Of a stretch of 15,483 bases of DNA, positions 14,220 to 15,483 are shown in pieces. The notes beneath the pieces were generated by a model, which was not told where the DNA came from, made no database searches, and saw only the letters and a list, made by a program, of their open reading frames with translations. How positions within the stretch are numbered: position 1 is the first letter of the stretch; each line of letters starts with the position of its first letter. The stretch spans positions 1 through 15,483 of the forward strand of contig SVRB01000023.1 of the NCBI GenBank assembly GCA_015065045.1, written 5' to 3'. The stretch comes from Oscillospiraceae bacterium (GTDB lineage: Bacteria > Bacillota > Clostridia > Oscillospirales > CAG-272). The position numbers and the translations under genes were made by a program.

Positions 14220-14669
14220 TCAATCTTCGTCTTTATCGTAAAGCGCTTGGTATTTTTCTTGGCTCTCAGCTTTCTTTCTTGCAATAAAGCTTCTGATTGC
14301 AAGAAAAATTGCAGCGATAAGGATATACACCACAGCGAAAGCAATAACCAAAATAAATGAGTTTGATGATTTCTTAGCGTGTCCTGCTAGGTAAATAAAT
14401 ATTAAATAGAATCCAAACGTTGATGAAACAAAGTGCATAGCGATTCTAAGAATAATATTAAGCTTTTTGTTTGTAAGAATAACGTTAGTTGCTGTAAACC
14501 ATATTGAAGTTAAGAGAACTATCGTGAGCTTTGTCAGGTCAAGCCCCCATGTTCCCTGATCTTTTGTGATAAGTCTCTGAATAATATAGAACGCAAACAC
14601 TATTACAGTGAATACAACGCAGCTTTTCTTTAACAGATTTGAAAGTTTATCCAATAATTTGTTTTTCAT
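14220..14669 (-). CDS. Four-helix integral membrane protein (possibly DUF3021-like)
   Basis: This 149-residue protein has four clear hydrophobic segments at about 17-34, 47-65, 73-95 and 104-127, a basic N-terminus and a charged C-terminal tail (128-149). Size and helix spacing resemble DUF3021-type membrane proteins, but no decisive motif is visible and that name is tentative. AAGGAG (14681-14686) lies 11 bases before the ATG. It is 20 bases upstream of the PqqD-like gene and probably on the same transcript. It could be a membrane partner for the PqqD/peptidase pair or an unrelated neighbour. Confidence 0.7.
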   Translation of the reverse strand: MKNKLLDKLSNLLKKSCVVFTVIVFAFYIIQRLITKDQGTWGLDLTKLTIVLLTSIWFTATNVILTNKKLNIILRIAMHFVSSTFGFYLIFIYLAGHAKKSSNSFILVIAFAVVYILIAAIFLAIRSFIARKKAESQEKYQALYDKDED

Positions 14670-14693
14670 TTTGCAGAGTGCTCCTTAGTATGC

Positions 14694-15483
14694 TTACTTG
14701 AGATCAGAGAAGCTGATTTCAAATGTATTTACAACCTTTTCCTGAGGCTTAAGGTATTTCTGTGTACCGTTCTCAACGTTAGCCTTAAATCCGGAATTAG
14801 TAGCTGTCATAGGTTCAAGACCGCATACGTAGGTACCTGACTGACAAGCCTTCCATTCAAGGAAGTTTGTGAGTGCAGGAGAGAGGTAATTTACACGCAT
14901 ACTTGTGTTAATGTCGGGGTTGTCAATGCCGAAATATTTTTCGGAAAGCTCGTGTTCAAAAAGCATTTCTTCGAAAGAATCAGCAGGTTCTTCAAAATAC
15001 TCCCAAGCGTCAGGACGCGCCTTTGCGTGAGCAGAGAAGGGATTACACTTAACTGACGGAATAACTATCTTTGAGTTTTCGGACATAAGCGGATAACCCA
15101 TATTGAAATGATAGAGCAAAGAAAGGTGAGTATCGGTAAATCCTTCGTTTTTGATTACGTCCTTTACGTATATTTTATCTTCACCGTATTTGCAGGTGAT
15201 AGAACGAGTGAGAGACATATTTGAACCGAAGATTATAGCCTCACGCATAATACCGCTTATAGTTACGCTGTTGCCTTCTTCGGGGATCTGAATTGACAAT
15301 TCTTCGCAAGGAGTATTGCTCATTCTGCCGTGGAAGGTAAGCTCGGGATTTGTTCCGTCTGTTCCGCCATAATTTTTAAGGCCGCAAGTGGTCATAAATC
15401 CGCCGCCAAACGAACGAAGCCATACGTTACCGAGTTCGTTATAATAAGAGGGGTTTACAACACCGTTAGGGGTGTGGAATGCC
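14694..15483 (-). CDS. Aldose 1-epimerase-like protein (DUF4432 type), 5' end missing
   Basis: This is a partial gene: on the minus strand the frame stays open to the right edge, so an ATG at 15395 is internal and the true start lies outside. The visible 262 or so codons read through NELGNVWLRSFGGGFMTTCG, then LTFHGRMSN, MREAIIFGSNMSLTRSI, LLYHFNMGYP and a C-terminal CGLEPMTATNSG. The TCGL, HGRxSN and GLEPxT patterns fit the DUF4432 branch of the galactose-mutarotase fold, which handles sugars or sugar derivatives. The specific substrate is unknown. It ends 24 bases before the four-helix membrane gene, with no terminator seen in between, so a shared transcript is possible though functionally unexplained. 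Confidence 0.8.
   Translation of the reverse strand, partial: AFHTPNGVVNPSYYNELGNVWLRSFGGGFMTTCGLKNYGGTDGTNPELTFHGRMSNTPCEELSIQIPEEGNSVTISGIMREAIIFGSNMSLTRSITCKYGEDKIYVKDVIKNEGFTDTHLSLLYHFNMGYPLMSENSKIVIPSVKCNPFSAHAKARPDAWEYFEEPADSFEEMLFEHELSEKYFGIDNPDINTSMRVNYLSPALTNFLEWKACQSGTYVCGLEPMTATNSGFKANVENGTQKYLKPQEKVVNTFEISFSDLK

Overview
The window looks like chromosomal DNA from a low-GC, anaerobic Firmicute of the class Clostridia (gut Oscillospiraceae/Lachnospiraceae type). This is inferred from the AT-rich sequence, AGGAGG-like ribosome binding sites, short T-run terminators, a biotin-dependent decarboxylase cluster and the style of the aromatic amino acid genes. I see no tRNA, rRNA, CRISPR array, insertion sequence or phage gene.

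Layout: (1) 1-317 is non-coding, with a strong hairpin terminator and a promoter. (2) 318-1151 holds two tandem paralogous small membrane proteins of unknown function whose first 13 codons are identical at the DNA level. (3) 1294-2895, plus strand, holds a membrane-anchored metallophosphoesterase and a biotin protein ligase without the DNA-binding domain. (4) 2945-5118, minus strand, holds a three-gene biotin-dependent set (OadG-like small membrane subunit, biotin carrier protein, carboxyltransferase subunit). It faces the biotin ligase across a shared terminator. The membrane beta subunit of a sodium-pumping decarboxylase is not in the window. (5) 5119-5373 is a very AT-rich divergent control region. 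(6) 5374-13412, plus strand, is an eight-gene operon: pheA, aroB, aroC, an aroE-aroK fusion, aroQ, aroA, tyrA and aroF. (7) 13437-15483, minus strand, holds an S24/S26-type peptidase, a PqqD-like peptide-binding protein, a four-helix membrane protein and the 3' part of an aldose-epimerase-like (DUF4432) gene that runs off the right edge.

The aromatic operon encodes the whole path from phosphoenolpyruvate plus erythrose-4-phosphate to chorismate (AroF, AroB, AroQ, AroE-AroK, AroA, AroC), then to prephenate and phenylpyruvate (PheA) and to 4-hydroxyphenylpyruvate (TyrA). Only the final transamination is absent. Five of its seven junctions overlap by 1-4 bases, so translation is probably coupled. 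Products are recognised by motifs and catalytic residues, not by database search.

The least understood parts are the PqqD plus S24/S26 peptidase pair, which has no visible substrate peptide, and the tandem paralogs with an identical head.
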